From: Plasmodium malariae
Taxonomy: Eukaryota; Apicomplexa; Aconoidasida; Haemosporida; Plasmodiidae
Reading direction: 5' to 3'
Length of the DNA stretch: 64,000 nt
Assembly (NCBI RefSeq): GCF_900090045.1
Contig: NC_041783.1
Span: forward strand, 2,041,001-2,105,000
The first letter of the stretch is position 1. Each line of letters starts with the position of its first letter. A program made the translations under genes and the position numbers. Under the pieces are notes generated by a model. The model saw only the letters and a program-made list of their open reading frames with translations, ran no database searches and was not told the origin of the DNA. Of this stretch, positions 1-11,844 are shown piece by piece.

Positions 1-2381
1 TCAGAAATGTGCATAGTCGCAGATATACATGCATGTGCATTCACATTATCTGTGCATTTAAATAAATATTGTGTACCGCAATTTGGGATGATCTTTACAT
101 ATGTATACGTGTATATACATATGAACATATATGTGTATATACTTATGCACCCATTTATCGACATATGTATGGACATATTTATGCTCATATTTATGCTCAT
201 ATTTATGCTCATATTAATGCTCATATTTATGCTCATATTTATGCTCATATTTATGCTCATATTTATGCTCATATTAATGCTCATATTAATGCTCATATTT
301 ATGCTCATATTAATGCTCATATTTATGCTCATATTTATGCTCATATTTATGTTCATATCCATCTACATATGCATCAACATATCTATATACATATCTATAC
401 GCATATCCATCTACATATGGAAACATATATATATCCACATATCCATCCACATATATTTTCCCCTATATCTACATGTACAATCATACGTTAGTGGTCCAAC
501 ATAACACACATAAAATGCAAAATGTTCGTTTTTCTCTTACCTCATCTTTCATTTTATATTGAAAATATTCGTTTTTCAAACGTGCAAGAATTTTTAACTA
601 ATATGCTTTTTTACAGATTATTAATGTATACATGTATATAAACATGTAAACATGCATACATGTATATATACATGTAAATATGCATACATGTATATATATG
701 TACTTAAATATATTCCTTCTTTTCGTCTCTAGAACAAAAGGTTTTTTCCTTAGATTAAAATAAACAAAAAAGCATTTCAGTAATTATGACGTTATAATAT
801 AATATTAAAAAAGTAGAAATAAAAAAATTGGAGTTACTAGTTTACAAAAAAAAATTAAAAAAAAAATATACATATGTATATGTATACATACATACAAACA
901 AACATGTATGTATATATATATATATTTATTTATTTAAACGAATAAACAAAAAAATTGTCAAACAAGTATATATAATTTCATAAAATCAAATTCCAAAATT
1001 CTTTAAAGAGAACTACCATAAGCTCAGATATTCATATGAATTGACTACAAAGGCGACACATGCATCGAATAAGAAAGAATTATTGAACTATACAAAAAAA
1101 AAAAAAAAAAAAAATGAAAATGAAAGAAATAATAATCATAATAATAGTAATAATATCAATAATAAAAATAATAACAGAACAAAAAAAAAAGTAAAAAGAA
1201 GAAATACATGGAAATATGTAAAAAAAGCATCATTTTTGTATCTTTACATAATAATATATACGTATATACAAGTTAGCAGTAGCATTTTTTATACAAATTG
1301 GCCTCAGTGCCATTTAAAATGTGAACATACAATAAGAAATTTTAAACTTTTTTAATAGGTTTATATGAGATACTTACATATATATATAATATATATGTAT
1401 AGATAAATGTATACATACAATTGTAATATGCATCAGTCAGGCATTTCCATTTGTATCAGGGGTGAGGGAAAAATATAGAAATTGTAATTTGTAAATTGTA
1501 CGAAACACCAAATGAACTGGTTATTAAAATATATTCGAATAGGCAATTTTTACTTTCATGTAAGCATAATTATTAATCTTAGAATAATGAGCAATTGTAT
1601 AATTGTGCAAAAATGTAATGTTACAAAAGAAAATAATTGCAAATGTTTTTAGCCAATTTTTTTTTGCTTCATTTTTTGTTTCTTCTATAGTGGAGACAGA
1701 TATTGTTTTTTTTTTTTTTTTTTACTATTAAATGTTATGTTCAAATGAAAAAAACAACAAAAAAAAAAAAAAAATAAGGGATAACACAAGAATAAATTTA
1801 AAGAACAGGCTGTTTAATTATGTTTGTTGAAATGTTACACAATTATATTTTTTCTTAATAATAAAGATCATAAGATAATTAAATGTTAACTTCGTCCATT
1901 TTTAATTCTTTTTTTTTTCTTATTTGTTCATATTATTATGTTTTTCTAGCAAGCTACCCTTCAAAATAGAAGATTAAAAAAAGTTTTCATTTTGATTTAT
2001 GTATTTTTGCTTATTTATTTTTATATTTTGCAGTTCTTTCACGTAAAACTAAGGAAATATTTCAAGAAAAAAGAAAAGAAAAACACAGTATTATCATAGC
2101 GGTTACTTAATGTATATATTTTAACTCCTTTTTTTTTTAATAAAAATATTACGTGGTATAAATAACAAAAGCATTTTTACCTTAAAAATATCTATCTTAA
2201 AAAAACTAGGTAAATGGGCGTAAATATGCTTACATATATAAATATATTTAAATTTTGTCATATAAATGTATATAAATATATGGATCCAAAGGGGCACGTA
2301 AAAGTCATATAAATATAATATAATATTATATATCTATCTATATATATATATATATATGTATATATATAATTTTTACTTTGT
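1..2381. other. Intergenic, AT-rich, no supported gene
   Basis: This stretch lies beyond the 3' end of RPL28. It holds a 12-bp tandem array (175-352, listed separately), CATATG/TACATG-type microsatellite near 620-700 and 860-930, poly-A and poly-T tracts (1097-1113, 1707-1724), and TA runs near 2340. An asparagine/lysine-rich open frame at 1041-1355 starts at TTG and has the composition of A-rich intergenic DNA, so I do not call it a gene. Any upstream gene must lie outside the window. Confidence 0.6.
175..352. repeat. 12-bp tandem array (ATATTTATGCTC)
   Basis: About 14 head-to-tail copies of ATATTTATGCTC, with ATATTAATGCTC as the main variant, followed by decayed relatives (CATATCCATCTA type) to about 460. 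The 12-bp period is a multiple of three, so all frames stay open and give artificial peptides. I see it as non-coding. Confidence 0.9.
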
Positions 2382-3149
2382 TCACTTGTTTGCTTTATTA
2401 CTGCAGTTGTATAATTTAGACATACGCTTGTATTTTTTCAATAATCTCTTTTTACTTTTATTTTTTTCTAGTTTTCCATTATCTTCAATTAATTTTTCAG
2501 CTTTTTTAAAATTCCTTGCTTTGTATTCCTTGCTTGTAACAACACTTCAAAAAGTAAAAAAATATGGGAAAAGAAATATATATATATTAGGAATATAAAA
2601 ATTAATATGTACATATAAATTAGGTTTTACAGAATGTTTATATTTCTGAACTGTTCATTTTTCTGAAGAGTTCATACTTCTGAATAGTTCACGTTTCTTA
2701 ACACATTCACATTAATAATTACATTTACAGCTATGAACAGTACATTATGCATTATGATATTTTTCTTTTGCATTCGTACTTTTTTTCTGTGGATTTAACA
2801 CATAAAACTACTTTTCCTTTCTTAAATCTAAGATTCATACCATCGTTCTTTACTAGGCCTAAGAAAAAAAAAAAAAAAAAAAAAAAGGAAAATAAAACAT
2901 ATATATATATATGTATATATAAATAAATGGAATGTTTGCCTATATTAAAACTGCGTGTACGTAAGTAATATACATAATTTTTATACCACTACTGGATGGT
3001 GTGTTTTTACAACTAATGTTATGAGGGTCACACAGGAAATACCCTTTTTTTCCGCTTTTTATTTTTTTAAGAAAGCAATTGTTCCTTTTGGTCAGTTCCC
3101 ATACAAGTGCTTTACTAAGATTTGACTTTTGTTCAGGTGGGCAGTTCAT
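2382..3149 (-). CDS. RPL28: 60S ribosomal protein L28 (eL28), 3 exons
   Basis: Structural protein of the cytosolic large ribosomal subunit. I join three minus-strand exons, 3149-2987, 2858-2780 and 2544-2382, giving 134 residues, close to the usual eL28 length of about 137. Donors are GTATAA and GTACGA; acceptors are CTTAG and TGAAG; phases agree at both junctions. Exon 1 holds the eL28 hallmark ALVWELTKRNNCFLKK. Exon 2 gives SGLVKNDGMNLRFKKGKVVL, matching the family's SGL...KGVVL core. Exon 3 is a lysine-rich helix ending YKRMSKLYNCSNKANK. The start is the first ATG of the exon. It neighbours RPL35A on the same strand. The second junction is the least certain: without it, exon 2 would run to a stop after only 89 residues. 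Identity follows from motif and length, not from a search. Confidence 0.85.
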
Positions 3150-3494
3150 TGTTAATTTCTAATAAATATAAGAACTGTATTTAAAATAACGTTAGTTAAT
3201 TCGGCCAAAGAAAAAAAAAAAATTATGCAAATATATAAATATATATATATTACTTTTCCTGCTTTAGAAGTTTTTAAATCGAAGTGGCGGAAAAATAAGA
3301 AAAATGAATTCTGGGAAGTACTAATAATGAAACATTACACAAAACAGTAAAAAAGTTTTTAAAATAAATTTATAAATATTTTTTAAATAAAAAAAATAAA
3401 AAAAAAAAGGGAAAAAAACTGTACATAGTTTATTTTATTTTTCAGATAACATATGAGTGAATGATAAATATATAACATATGTTTATACATACAT

Positions 3495-3527
<33 letters not shown>

Positions 3528-5112
3528 TCACGTGTAAGCATTGTGAAAATGAGGAGTCGTTATTTCTTACATATTAGCTCTTTTTTTTCAGACTTCTTTG
3601 TTCTTTCTTGTTCCTCTTTTTTTAAAAGCTTTTAGTTATAAACATAAAATATAAATGAGCTTTATTATTTAACAGTAAAAATTAACAAAATTCAACTTTT
3701 TCGCATTTTATTTTTTAAAAAGTATAACTGTTATTCGACTTCGAATTATGGAAATGTATACATATGTTCATACAAGTATGTACATGTATGTATATTCTTA
3801 TGAACGTATAATTTTAAGTATATAACTGTAATCACTTATATCACTTAAAAGGAGTATACGAACAAAGAATATCAGATTGAACAGATTGTAATGTTGGAGT
3901 AATGGCACTCTAATTACATTTCGATTTAAAAATGAAAAAATAAAAATTAAATAAAAATAAAAAAAAACATGAAAATATTTGGTATTATATATTTTAAGGA
4001 GGAATTTTAAATGAACATAAGAGTATAGAAATATTTTTTCCACCTTAAAAGAGCTAGAAGGAGGGACAATAACTGTTTTTACCGTATATCATACATGTTA
4101 CACGTATACCGATTTTATTTTACTATGTATTTGTTTATATACGGAAAAAATGCAAAATAGGGAAACAAATGTACGATATTCAACTATATTCACATGTGCA
4201 CTAGACTTGGGTTATTATACGTTGTTCGTTGTTTATTGTCCCTTTTTAAACATTTTTATATATTTTTATATATTTTTATGTATTTTTACATATTTTTGTG
4301 TATATCTATATATTTCTTTGTATTTATATATTTTTATGTATTTTTACATATTTTTGTGTATATCTATATATTTCTTTGTATTTATATATTTTTATGTATT
4401 TTTACATATTTTTGTGTATATCTATATATTTCTTTGTATTTATATATTTTTATGTATTTTTACATATTTTTGTGTATATCTATATATTTCTTTGTATTTA
4501 TATATTTTTATGTATATTTACATATTTTTGTGTATATCTATATATTTCTTTGTATTTATATATTTTTATGTATTTTTACACATTTTTTTGTGTATCTATA
4601 TATTTATTTGTATATATATATTTTCATTTGTATTCATTTATTATTTTTTTTTATTGTTTTTTTTCTCCCATATCACGGAGCAGATCTTTTAACCTGTTAA
4701 TAAAATATGCTTAATAATTTATATGTCATTATTTAGTCTATTAACATGTTTAATTAAGACAAATATTGATAATATGTACACAGAACATTTATTATTCGAA
4801 TGTGTAAAAACTGGTAGCTTATTTTAAGCCCATGAAAAGGCAATGGTATTTTAAAGTAGTTTTCTTAATTATTATTCTTAATATATTTATATGTTCATGC
4901 GCTAAGAATAATTTTACGTATGATAAAAAAAAAAAAAAGAAAAAATGCAAAAAAGAATGGAAAAAAAATAAGAAATGACGTAATGAAAAAATGAAAAAAG
5001 AAAAGAAATAGCGTCAGTTTAAATTAAATTACATGTAAAATAATATACCACAATTCATGAAACTATTAATATATAAATTAAATATAATTATGTAAACATT
5101 TTATCTGTACAA
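3150..5112. other. Intergenic between RPL28 and RPL35A
   Basis: Promoter side of RPL28 and 3' side of RPL35A. It contains TA microsatellites (3490-3530), a long T-rich tandem array (4258-4615, listed separately) and A-rich tracts (4925-5000). I see no conserved coding sequence. The phenylalanine/tyrosine/isoleucine open frames at 4150-4714 are read out of the array in all three frames and are not genes. Confidence 0.6.
4258..4615. repeat. 58-bp tandem array, T-rich
   Basis: Roughly six copies of a 58-bp unit built from TATATTTTTATGTATTTTTA, then CATATTTTTGTGTATATC, then TATATATTTCTTTGTATT. The sequence shifts by exactly two bases per 60-base line, which gives the 58-bp period. Because 58 is not a multiple of three, long open frames appear in all three plus-strand frames; none is likely to be translated. 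Confidence 0.85.
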
Positions 5113-6158
5113 TTAAATATTTGATGGGTACATGAGTATTCTAACTCTATCTCCAAATGCCTTGGGAGGGATATGGGTTTTGAACCTTGCTCGTATTACC
5201 CCACTGTTTCCATGCGTTCTACAAACTTTTCCCCATATGCACTACAAATATAATAAAAAAAAAAAAAGAAAAAAAAAGAGTAAAATTAGTATACATATAT
5301 ATATATTACTTTCGCATGTAGTTTGACTCGTGAGTTTATTTTGTTTGTTTTTTTTTAATTTTATTTTATTTAATATTTTTTTTCATTCTTACTTTAATTT
5401 TCACTCCATTGTGATGTTTGTTCGTCCTATACACATACGCGATACGCTTTCCCACGTAGAATTGTGCATCCTTTTTTGTATGAACATTTCGTATGGATAC
5501 TAAAGTGAAATTGGGGTGTTGGTTCCTTTGTGACCTAATATGGTTAACAAAAAAAAAAAAAAAAAAAAATTGCGCATATAATGTATGTACGGTAGTGTAT
5601 TGATAAATAATTTCACTTTCGCTTTCTTTTGATATGTTTTCTTTTTGTTCTTCCTCCTCTTTTTCCTTTTTATCGTCTTTTAATTCATAAAACTAGTTAT
5701 ATCATAATTTCTTTTATGAAACTTTATTTTTGAAATAATGGCTTCTACGTTTAATTAACTGTTGTTAATATGTCCTACACATTGCGCATGTTCAGATCTT
5801 TTGAGGAGCAATGCAAAAGCCTGTGCTTTCATAATAAAAATGAGAGGACAGCTTTTTCCGATTAACTTAATATACACTTGTTTGAACGCTAGAATGCCAT
5901 GTTTTTGAAAAGGGTTTTTTGTCATTTTCCCCCTATTTTTTTGTCCTTTTTTCTCTATTTTTTTGTCAATTTTTTTTAATTTTCCTTCCTTTCGCATTAC
6001 CTTTTATATCCTAAGATAACTCCCTTTTCATATAATCGAACTGCCTGGAGTTTTTTTTTAGGAGTGTTCTTCTTCCTTATTGCTTTTTTCACTACTTTTT
6101 TAGCTACTTTTTTTTTCTTTTGAATTGCATTCTGTTTTTTATTCTTTCCTTTATCCAT
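5113..6158 (-). CDS. RPL35A: 60S ribosomal protein L35ae (eL33), 3 exons
   Basis: Large-subunit ribosomal protein of the L35Ae family. The minus-strand exons are 6158-6001, 5534-5393 and 5241-5113, which join in phase to 142 residues. Exon 1 encodes a basic N-terminal extension and then [15 protein letters not shown]. Exon 2 continues [18 protein letters not shown] and [15 protein letters not shown]. Exon 3 begins [20 protein letters not shown] and ends DRVRVLMYPSNI. These are the family signatures (GYKRSxRNQ, YLGKRxAYVY, WGKVxRxHGNSGxVRAxF, hydrophobic RVxLYPSxI end). The splice sites are canonical (GTAATG..TTAG and GTAAGA..GTAG). The start is the first ATG. The lysine-rich extension of about 35 residues before the core domain is longer than in animals. 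An open frame at 5755-5997 lies inside intron 1 and is not coding. Confidence 0.93.
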
Positions 6159-6267
6159 CTTGTCAATATCAGAGTAAAGTGTTATGTGTTATATTTGTAA
6201 GCGTACGTAAATTTAGTTTCTGTGCAAGATTAATTAAAAAGTTATATGCGTATAAGTATATATACAT

Positions 6268-6340
6268 ATAAATGTACGTACGTATGTATATAAATGTACG
6301 TACGTATGTATATAAATTTACGTACGTATGTATATACATA
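6268..6340. repeat. 22-bp repeat with GTACGTAC core upstream of RPL35A
   Basis: Three copies of a 22-bp unit centred on the palindrome GTACGTAC followed by GTATGTATAT, lying about 110-180 bp upstream of the RPL35A start codon. Position and repetition could suit a promoter element, but the same kind of GTA/TAC microsatellite is common across this window. A regulatory role is only a possibility. Confidence 0.6.
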
Positions 6341-7210
6341 TGTATTTTTTTTTAGCGTTCCCAAGCTTTGCGAAAGCTCTTCGAATAATTTACCTTAACT
6401 GCTAATTTAGGATTAATCCAGTTGGAATTTTGAATAACTTTAAAAGAAACTAGAGGCGATATATATAATGACAGCACTTATAATAAATGGTACCATATAT
6501 ATACATATATTTTTATTGAATAGTATTAATTTTATGCATGTACATATTTTTGTATACATACATATGTATATATATATATATATATTAAACTTTCGAACTT
6601 CATCAAATAACTTAAGGCCGATAAGTACAATATTCTCTTTAATTTAAGCAGTTTTACTAAACTAGTACGTTAATTTTTTTTTTTTTTTCATTTTTTGGGT
6701 AGAACCGGCTTAACACTATTTTTTTTACATAAAAGAGAAACAGTAATCTCACAACGAAGAATAATTTTTTTTTTTTTACTGCTGTGGTACTTACGATGTG
6801 AAATTAAGCTATATCTTTTCTTCTCTACATATTATTATGTAAGAGAGCAATAAAAAGATAATTTTTTTTGCTTTTTACATATATTTTTCACATAAGGCAC
6901 TGCATGGTATACTGTAATAAAAGGGCGTTCGATACATTACCCCGTGTACGTATGTATGCGTAGATGTTTGAATAGGAATATAAGTAAGTGTATATAAGCA
7001 TATATATATATATATTTTTTTTTTTTTTGTATAGGTGCGTACACTTTAACCTCCTGCGCACATAAAGGCGCTTAAAACATTGTTTCTACTTGTTACGATA
7101 TAAGTAATGTTTATTATTTCATTATGTTATAATGCAATATGATATAATTTTATTTGTATATTTTGCAGTATAATTCTTTTTATATTTTTTTATATATAAA
7201 AAATATTTAC

Positions 7211-7380
7211 ATTTTATATTTACAAATTTTATATTTACATATTTTACATTTACATATTTTATATTTACATATTTTACATTTGCATATTTTACATTTGCAT
7301 ATTTTACATTTGCATATTTTATATTTGCATATTTTACATTTGCATATTTTACATTTGCATATTTTATATTTACATTTTTT
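7211..7380. repeat. 15-bp tandem array (TTTGCATATTTTACA)
   Basis: About eleven copies of a 15-bp unit, TTTACATATTTTATA grading into TTTGCATATTTTACA. The 15-bp period keeps a frame open, which gives a false leucine/histidine-rich peptide. Confidence 0.85.
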
Positions 7381-7638
7381 GTATATATTTATTTAAAAAA
7401 AAAAATGTATTTTTCCAAATACTGAAATTGTTGAGGGTTTAGCTGATGAGTTGACATTTCCACTGCATACGCTTCTACATTTTATAAATGAACTTGGATT
7501 GTAGGTTTGAGAAAAATATATAAAACATATGGAGCTATGTTCCGTTGAAGATTTTTTCCAAAAAAAATATAAATTTAAGAAAGAGTAAAAAACGGAAAAA
7601 AGGAAAAACAAAAAGGAAAAAAAAAAAAGGAAAAAAAA

Positions 7639-7743
7639 AGGAAAAACAAAAAGGAAAAACAAAAAGGAAAAACAAAAAGGAAAAACAAAAAGGAAAAACA
7701 AAAAGGAAAAACAAAAAGGAAAAACAAAAAGGAAAAACAAAAA
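7639..7743. repeat. 13-bp tandem array (GGAAAAACAAAAA)
   Basis: Eight nearly perfect copies of GGAAAAACAAAAA, an all-purine-plus-C strand. The lysine-rich frame and its phenylalanine-rich complement are both artefacts of the array. Confidence 0.9.
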
Positions 7744-8458
7744 AGTATTATAACTGTTTTGGAAAACGTAAAAATATTCAAGAAAAACTTATTTTATATA
7801 ATCATTTCATTTAAAAAAAGTACATGTGTACTAAATTAAAAATAAATTTAAATTTTCCATATTTTTTTATGAGTTCTTCGATACATTTTTGGTGTAAAAA
7901 TTGTTTTCCTTTTAAAAGAATGTTTGTATGAGTTATTTTTAATATGCCATGATGAGATAAAAAAGGGGAAAAAATAAAAAATAAAAAAATACAAAAACAC
8001 ACCAAAAAATACATCAAAAAATGTGTTATATGGTATGCTATACAGTAAGTTATGCAGTATGTTATGCCATATGGTAAAAAAACAAAGAAATGGGGTGCAC
8101 CAATTTAATAATACGCATGTACAGTTCCATCGTGTAACCGTGTGTAAACATATGAACAATAGAAAGATCAGAGGTCGCATGTAATAAACTGATTCGTGTC
8201 AGCAAAATGCGAAACATTCACTGGATTACATGATGTGATAATAATAATTACAGAGGGATGCATAAAAACGACGATGTAATAATAATGAATATAAAATGAA
8301 GGTTAAAGCACTTCCCAAATGATACACAAAATGGAGTTCTAAACTGTACACACAGATTTATAAATGTACATTTATATGTGTATATATGTGTATATATGTG
8401 TATATATGTGTATATATGTGTATATATGTGTATGTATATACATCGGATGAATCCCATA

Positions 8459-10468
8459 TCACAACCGCTCGCACCTCATCATGATAAATTCATGAGAGTC
8501 TTCAAACTCCGTAAATTTGGCTTCGAATAAATTTTGGTTCAAGTTAAGAAAGGGGTTAGTAAAATAAGAATTAGGAGGTGTAAAAAAATTAAGTTTAAAA
8601 TTATTATTTTGTAATTCGTCTAAAAATGACTTAATGCCATCTCTATTTTTTTTACATACATAGAAAAATATTCCTTGTTTTTTTAAAGTTTTATTTAATA
8701 AATAAACAAGTGATGGTACCATCGTCTTATCATATATTAAATCACTGCCAATAATAAAGTCATACATTAGAATTTTATTATTTTCTCTAACATATGTATC
8801 TTCATTAGTCCAGTCTATATTACAAACTTTTATCTTGCTTTTCCAGTTTGGGTCAACTTCATTAAGTAGAGGAGCATTTATATCTACATTGTATGAAATG
8901 TTACGTAGCGTAAAGTCGTTAACATCGCTAATAAGTAATTTGTTGGGACTGCTACTGTCAATACTGGCGTTTCTATCAGCGCTTATGCTAGAACTGTCAG
9001 TGTTGGCTTTGCTATATACGCCGCGAACATTCTTAAGGCCCGCATAGATGAACAACGAAATGCTTACTAATCCACAGCCTGCTCCAACTTCTAAAATGTT
9101 TTTATTAGCAAACAAATTATTTTCTTCATATAAGTCATATAACCATTTGCTTGTTATAATAGAGCATTCCCATATGTTAATGCCTGTAATATCACTACTG
9201 GCAATAGGGCTATTTAATAAATCTCCATAATAATTAAGTCCTATTTCTCTTATCTTTATTATAATATTCTTGTTATTAAGTTTTATTTTTTCGTTGATTT
9301 GTAATTCGTATATATATTCCTGAACAATTTTTGCCTCCTCATGTTTTGTTGTAAATCCGTTATATAATATACTATTTTTAATCTCCTTTTCCATTACTTT
9401 TGTTTTGTTTATACCGTATGTAGATACACACACATTAGATAATGTGTTATCCTTTCCATTCATTCGTTTGTACAAATATTCATCGTCGTTACTATCATGT
9501 ATCTGCGTTTGATTATCCTCGAATAATGATGTACTAATTGATGATTCATTTTTTGTATAATTTAAATTATCTGTTTCTCTCTTTTCATTTTTATTCATAC
9601 AAGAATCAACCTCTTCCTTCAGGTCGTAACTCTGTGGGTTATCTAGAACGCTAGATATGGGATGATTCAAAATTAGTTGTAATATATTTTCATCCTGCGC
9701 ATTAAAGGCTTCTGATAATATATGTTTGTCGAAGGCATTTTTTGTCAATAAATCTATCTTATTCCTCTCTTTGTATAAACAGAGTTGTTCTCTCTGTTGT
9801 TCACTGTACCATTCCGCTGCTCCCACGTCGACGCCTACTCCTGATTCTGCTCCTGCATCTATTCCTACTTCTTTCCCTTTTTGAGTGTTCGTGCCATTCC
9901 TTTCATTAAAAATGCTGCTAAACACGTTTAAGGAGTGTATTTTCTTTTTAGTTTCCACATTTAGCCTATAATTTTCCTTCAAAATGCGATGATTTATTAA
10001 ATGCTTGTTCATCAGATTTTCATAAAATTCATTCTTTCTTTTTTCAGTGGATAAATATTTATCTTTATTTAAGTAGTAGTCAAAAAGTAGTAACTCCTGT
10101 ACTGCTGCATAATGTTTATTTTGAATTGCCCACAGTAAAGGGCTATTCCCGCTATTATTGTATTCATTGTAGTTACTTCCACATTCATATAGCAAAAACT
10201 TTATCATATCAATATTATTATTTGCACATGCAAAATGGACAAGGGTGTTGTTACTTTCGTCCTTTATGTTATTAATCGAATTTATATTTTCATTCTGCAA
10301 AATATTCTTTATTTCATCTATGTCGTTCGTTCTAACGCAGTAAAGCAGGTCTTCCGCTATGTTTACAGGAACGTTCAACGCTCCTTTTTGCGACTCGTAT
10401 TGTGGATCTTTACCTATTACCCCTTTCATCTTGTTCACTTCTTTTTCACATTCAACGACAACACCCAT
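8459..10468 (-). CDS. Ankyrin-repeat / class I lysine methyltransferase (METTL21-like)
   Basis: Single-exon, 669 residues. Residues about 38-130 form ankyrin-type helices (DLLYCVRTNDIDEIKNIL, NNTLVHFACANNNIDMIKFL, NSPLLWAIQNKHYAAVQELL). A charged low-complexity linker follows to about residue 420. The C-terminal third is a Rossmann methyltransferase of family 16: TGINIWECSIITSKWL, S-adenosylmethionine motif I NILEVGAGCGLVSI around E460, and the family DxxY box SDLIYD with D576 and Y579. A serine/aspartate-rich insert sits between motif I and the next strand. By family knowledge it would methylate a protein lysine, with the ankyrin part perhaps binding the substrate; the substrate cannot be read from sequence. 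The start is the first ATG, directly downstream of poly-T/A tracts. It is convergent with nothing on its 3' side and divergent from the CX9C gene. Confidence 0.88.
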   Translation of the reverse strand: MGVVVECEKEVNKMKGVIGKDPQYESQKGALNVPVNIAEDLLYCVRTNDIDEIKNILQNENINSINNIKDESNNTLVHFACANNNIDMIKFLLYECGSNYNEYNNSGNSPLLWAIQNKHYAAVQELLLFDYYLNKDKYLSTEKRKNEFYENLMNKHLINHRILKENYRLNVETKKKIHSLNVFSSIFNERNGTNTQKGKEVGIDAGAESGVGVDVGAAEWYSEQQREQLCLYKERNKIDLLTKNAFDKHILSEAFNAQDENILQLILNHPISSVLDNPQSYDLKEEVDSCMNKNEKRETDNLNYTKNESSISTSLFEDNQTQIHDSNDDEYLYKRMNGKDNTLSNVCVSTYGINKTKVMEKEIKNSILYNGFTTKHEEAKIVQEYIYELQINEKIKLNNKNIIIKIREIGLNYYGDLLNSPIASSDITGINIWECSIITSKWLYDLYEENNLFANKNILEVGAGCGLVSISLFIYAGLKNVRGVYSKANTDSSSISADRNASIDSSSPNKLLISDVNDFTLRNISYNVDINAPLLNEVDPNWKSKIKVCNIDWTNEDTYVRENNKILMYDFIIGSDLIYDKTMVPSLVYLLNKTLKKQGIFFYVCKKNRDGIKSFLDELQNNNFKLNFFTPPNSYFTNPFLNLNQNLFEAKFTEFEDSHEFIMMRCERL

Positions 10469-11844
10469 TGGAAAAAAATATTTAGCAAAAAGAAGTATAT
10501 ACGCCTAGCGTTGTTATTAGATCTATGTTTTATTTATTTTTTTTTTTTTTACTTACATGGAAATAAGCTTAAAAAAGTATTTCCTCAAAAAAAAAAAAAA
10601 AAAAAAAAAAAAAATGTATATATACATATAAGCTGATGAGAAAATGTTGACTTTTACCTTCCCTTTTTACGTAATTGCAATTAATTATGAGGTTTACGGA
10701 CTAAACAAATTTTTTTTTTTTTTTTAATTAAGTACGTAATTTACGTACAACTGTATGATTTAAAAGTTTCAAAAATAAAGCGTTTATAAACTTACTTAAA
10801 AAGTTTGCTCATTTGTTTGGATATACATGTAAAGAACATACTCATTTTACAGTCACGTCGTTTTTATTATGAGACAACAAAAAATTAGAACACTATTATT
10901 TAATTAAGCAAATTTGTTAACTTGAGCACTACATTACTATAATGAAAAAGTAAACCTAAATATTAGGAAAAGAGAAAAAAAAAGAAAGGGAAATGGAAAG
11001 GGAAGGGAAATAGAAAGGGAAATGGAAAGGGAAATGGAAAGGGAAATGGAAAGGGAAATGGAAAGATGAGAAGAGAAAAGAAAATTAGTTTATGCGGCGG
11101 AACAGCGCCATTTTTTTTTTTTATTTTCGTGCAGCATTTTAACTTATGCTCCGCAAAGTTTTATATGAAGGGAAGGGAAATAATGGCTACGATAAAAATA
11201 GATCGAGCTATAGTTTTTTGTAAAAAAAATAAAAAGGCACAAAGAAAAAGGTATGAAAAAAATGATGAAAATAGGGAATACCCGCGTTGATGGGCATGGG
11301 CATGCACGAATATATACGGATGTATTTAAAGAAAAAAAAAAAAAAAGGGCAAGAAATAGTTGGCAGCGTAGATATATAAAAAATACAGGCACAAGTTTAA
11401 AAAAATGAGCAAAAAATGGCCTAAACAGGTTGGGATAAATAAACAAAAAAAATATATTTAAATGAGTAATGGAACAAAAAAAAAAAAATAAAATAATAAA
11501 ATAAAATAAAATAAAAAAAAAAAAATAAAATAAAATAAAATAAAAGTAATAGTAGTAGCGTTTGTAGTAAATAATAGTAATGCTTACGCGCTCCCCTAGA
11601 ATATCTTGTGTTATAAATTTAATTGTTTATTAAAAAATTAAATTGGGCGCCTATATGTGTGTTCCAATATACATGTTACTTCTTCTTGAGATTTAATGAA
11701 AATTAAGGAAGGGAAGTAAAATTAACACTGCAAAAAATATTTTGTTATTTTTCCATTTTTCCGTTGTACTGTTCTGCTGTTTTGCCATTTAACTTTTTTC
11801 CGTATTATCATTTTTTTAATTTTTTGTGTAACAGTTGGAAAGAA
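10469..11844. other. Divergent intergenic between methyltransferase and CX9C gene
   Basis: The presumed bidirectional promoter region. It contains poly-A (10588-10614) and poly-T tracts, a 12-bp GAAAGGGAAATG purine array (10984-11066) and AAAAT repeats (11498-11545). Open frames at 11066-11290 and 11144-11446 overlap in opposite directions and look random. No gene is seen. Confidence 0.6.
10984..11066. repeat. 12-bp purine array (GAAAGGGAAATG)
   Basis: About seven copies of GAAAGGGAAATG, all purine except a single T per unit, between two divergent genes. Confidence 0.85.

Larger units (their letters stand above)
6159..8458. other. Intergenic upstream of RPL35A
   Basis: Non-coding DNA between the RPL35A start and the 3' end of the ankyrin-methyltransferase gene. 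It holds a GTACGTAC-containing repeat (6268-6340), TA tracts, a 15-bp T-rich array (7211-7380), a 13-bp purine array (7639-7743) and a 10-bp TATATATGTG array (8373-8430). No coding sequence is supported. The open frames here are repeat products or phenylalanine/lysine-rich antisense pairs. Confidence 0.6.

Noticed and set aside
175..352. CRISPR-like appearance of regular short repeats
   Set aside because: The units are contiguous with no unique spacers; this is a eukaryotic minisatellite.
1041..1355. 104-codon Lys/Asn-rich frame resembling a small parasite protein
   Set aside because: It begins with TTG, has no ATG-led ordered segment, and matches the A-rich background.
4150..4714. Three overlapping Phe/Tyr/Ile-rich frames, like a multi-pass membrane protein
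   Set aside because: The 58-bp array is open in all frames; the hydrophobicity comes from T/A-rich codons.
5755..5997. 80-codon minus-strand frame
   Set aside because: It lies inside intron 1 of RPL35A; the conserved protein continues in the exon at 5534-5393.
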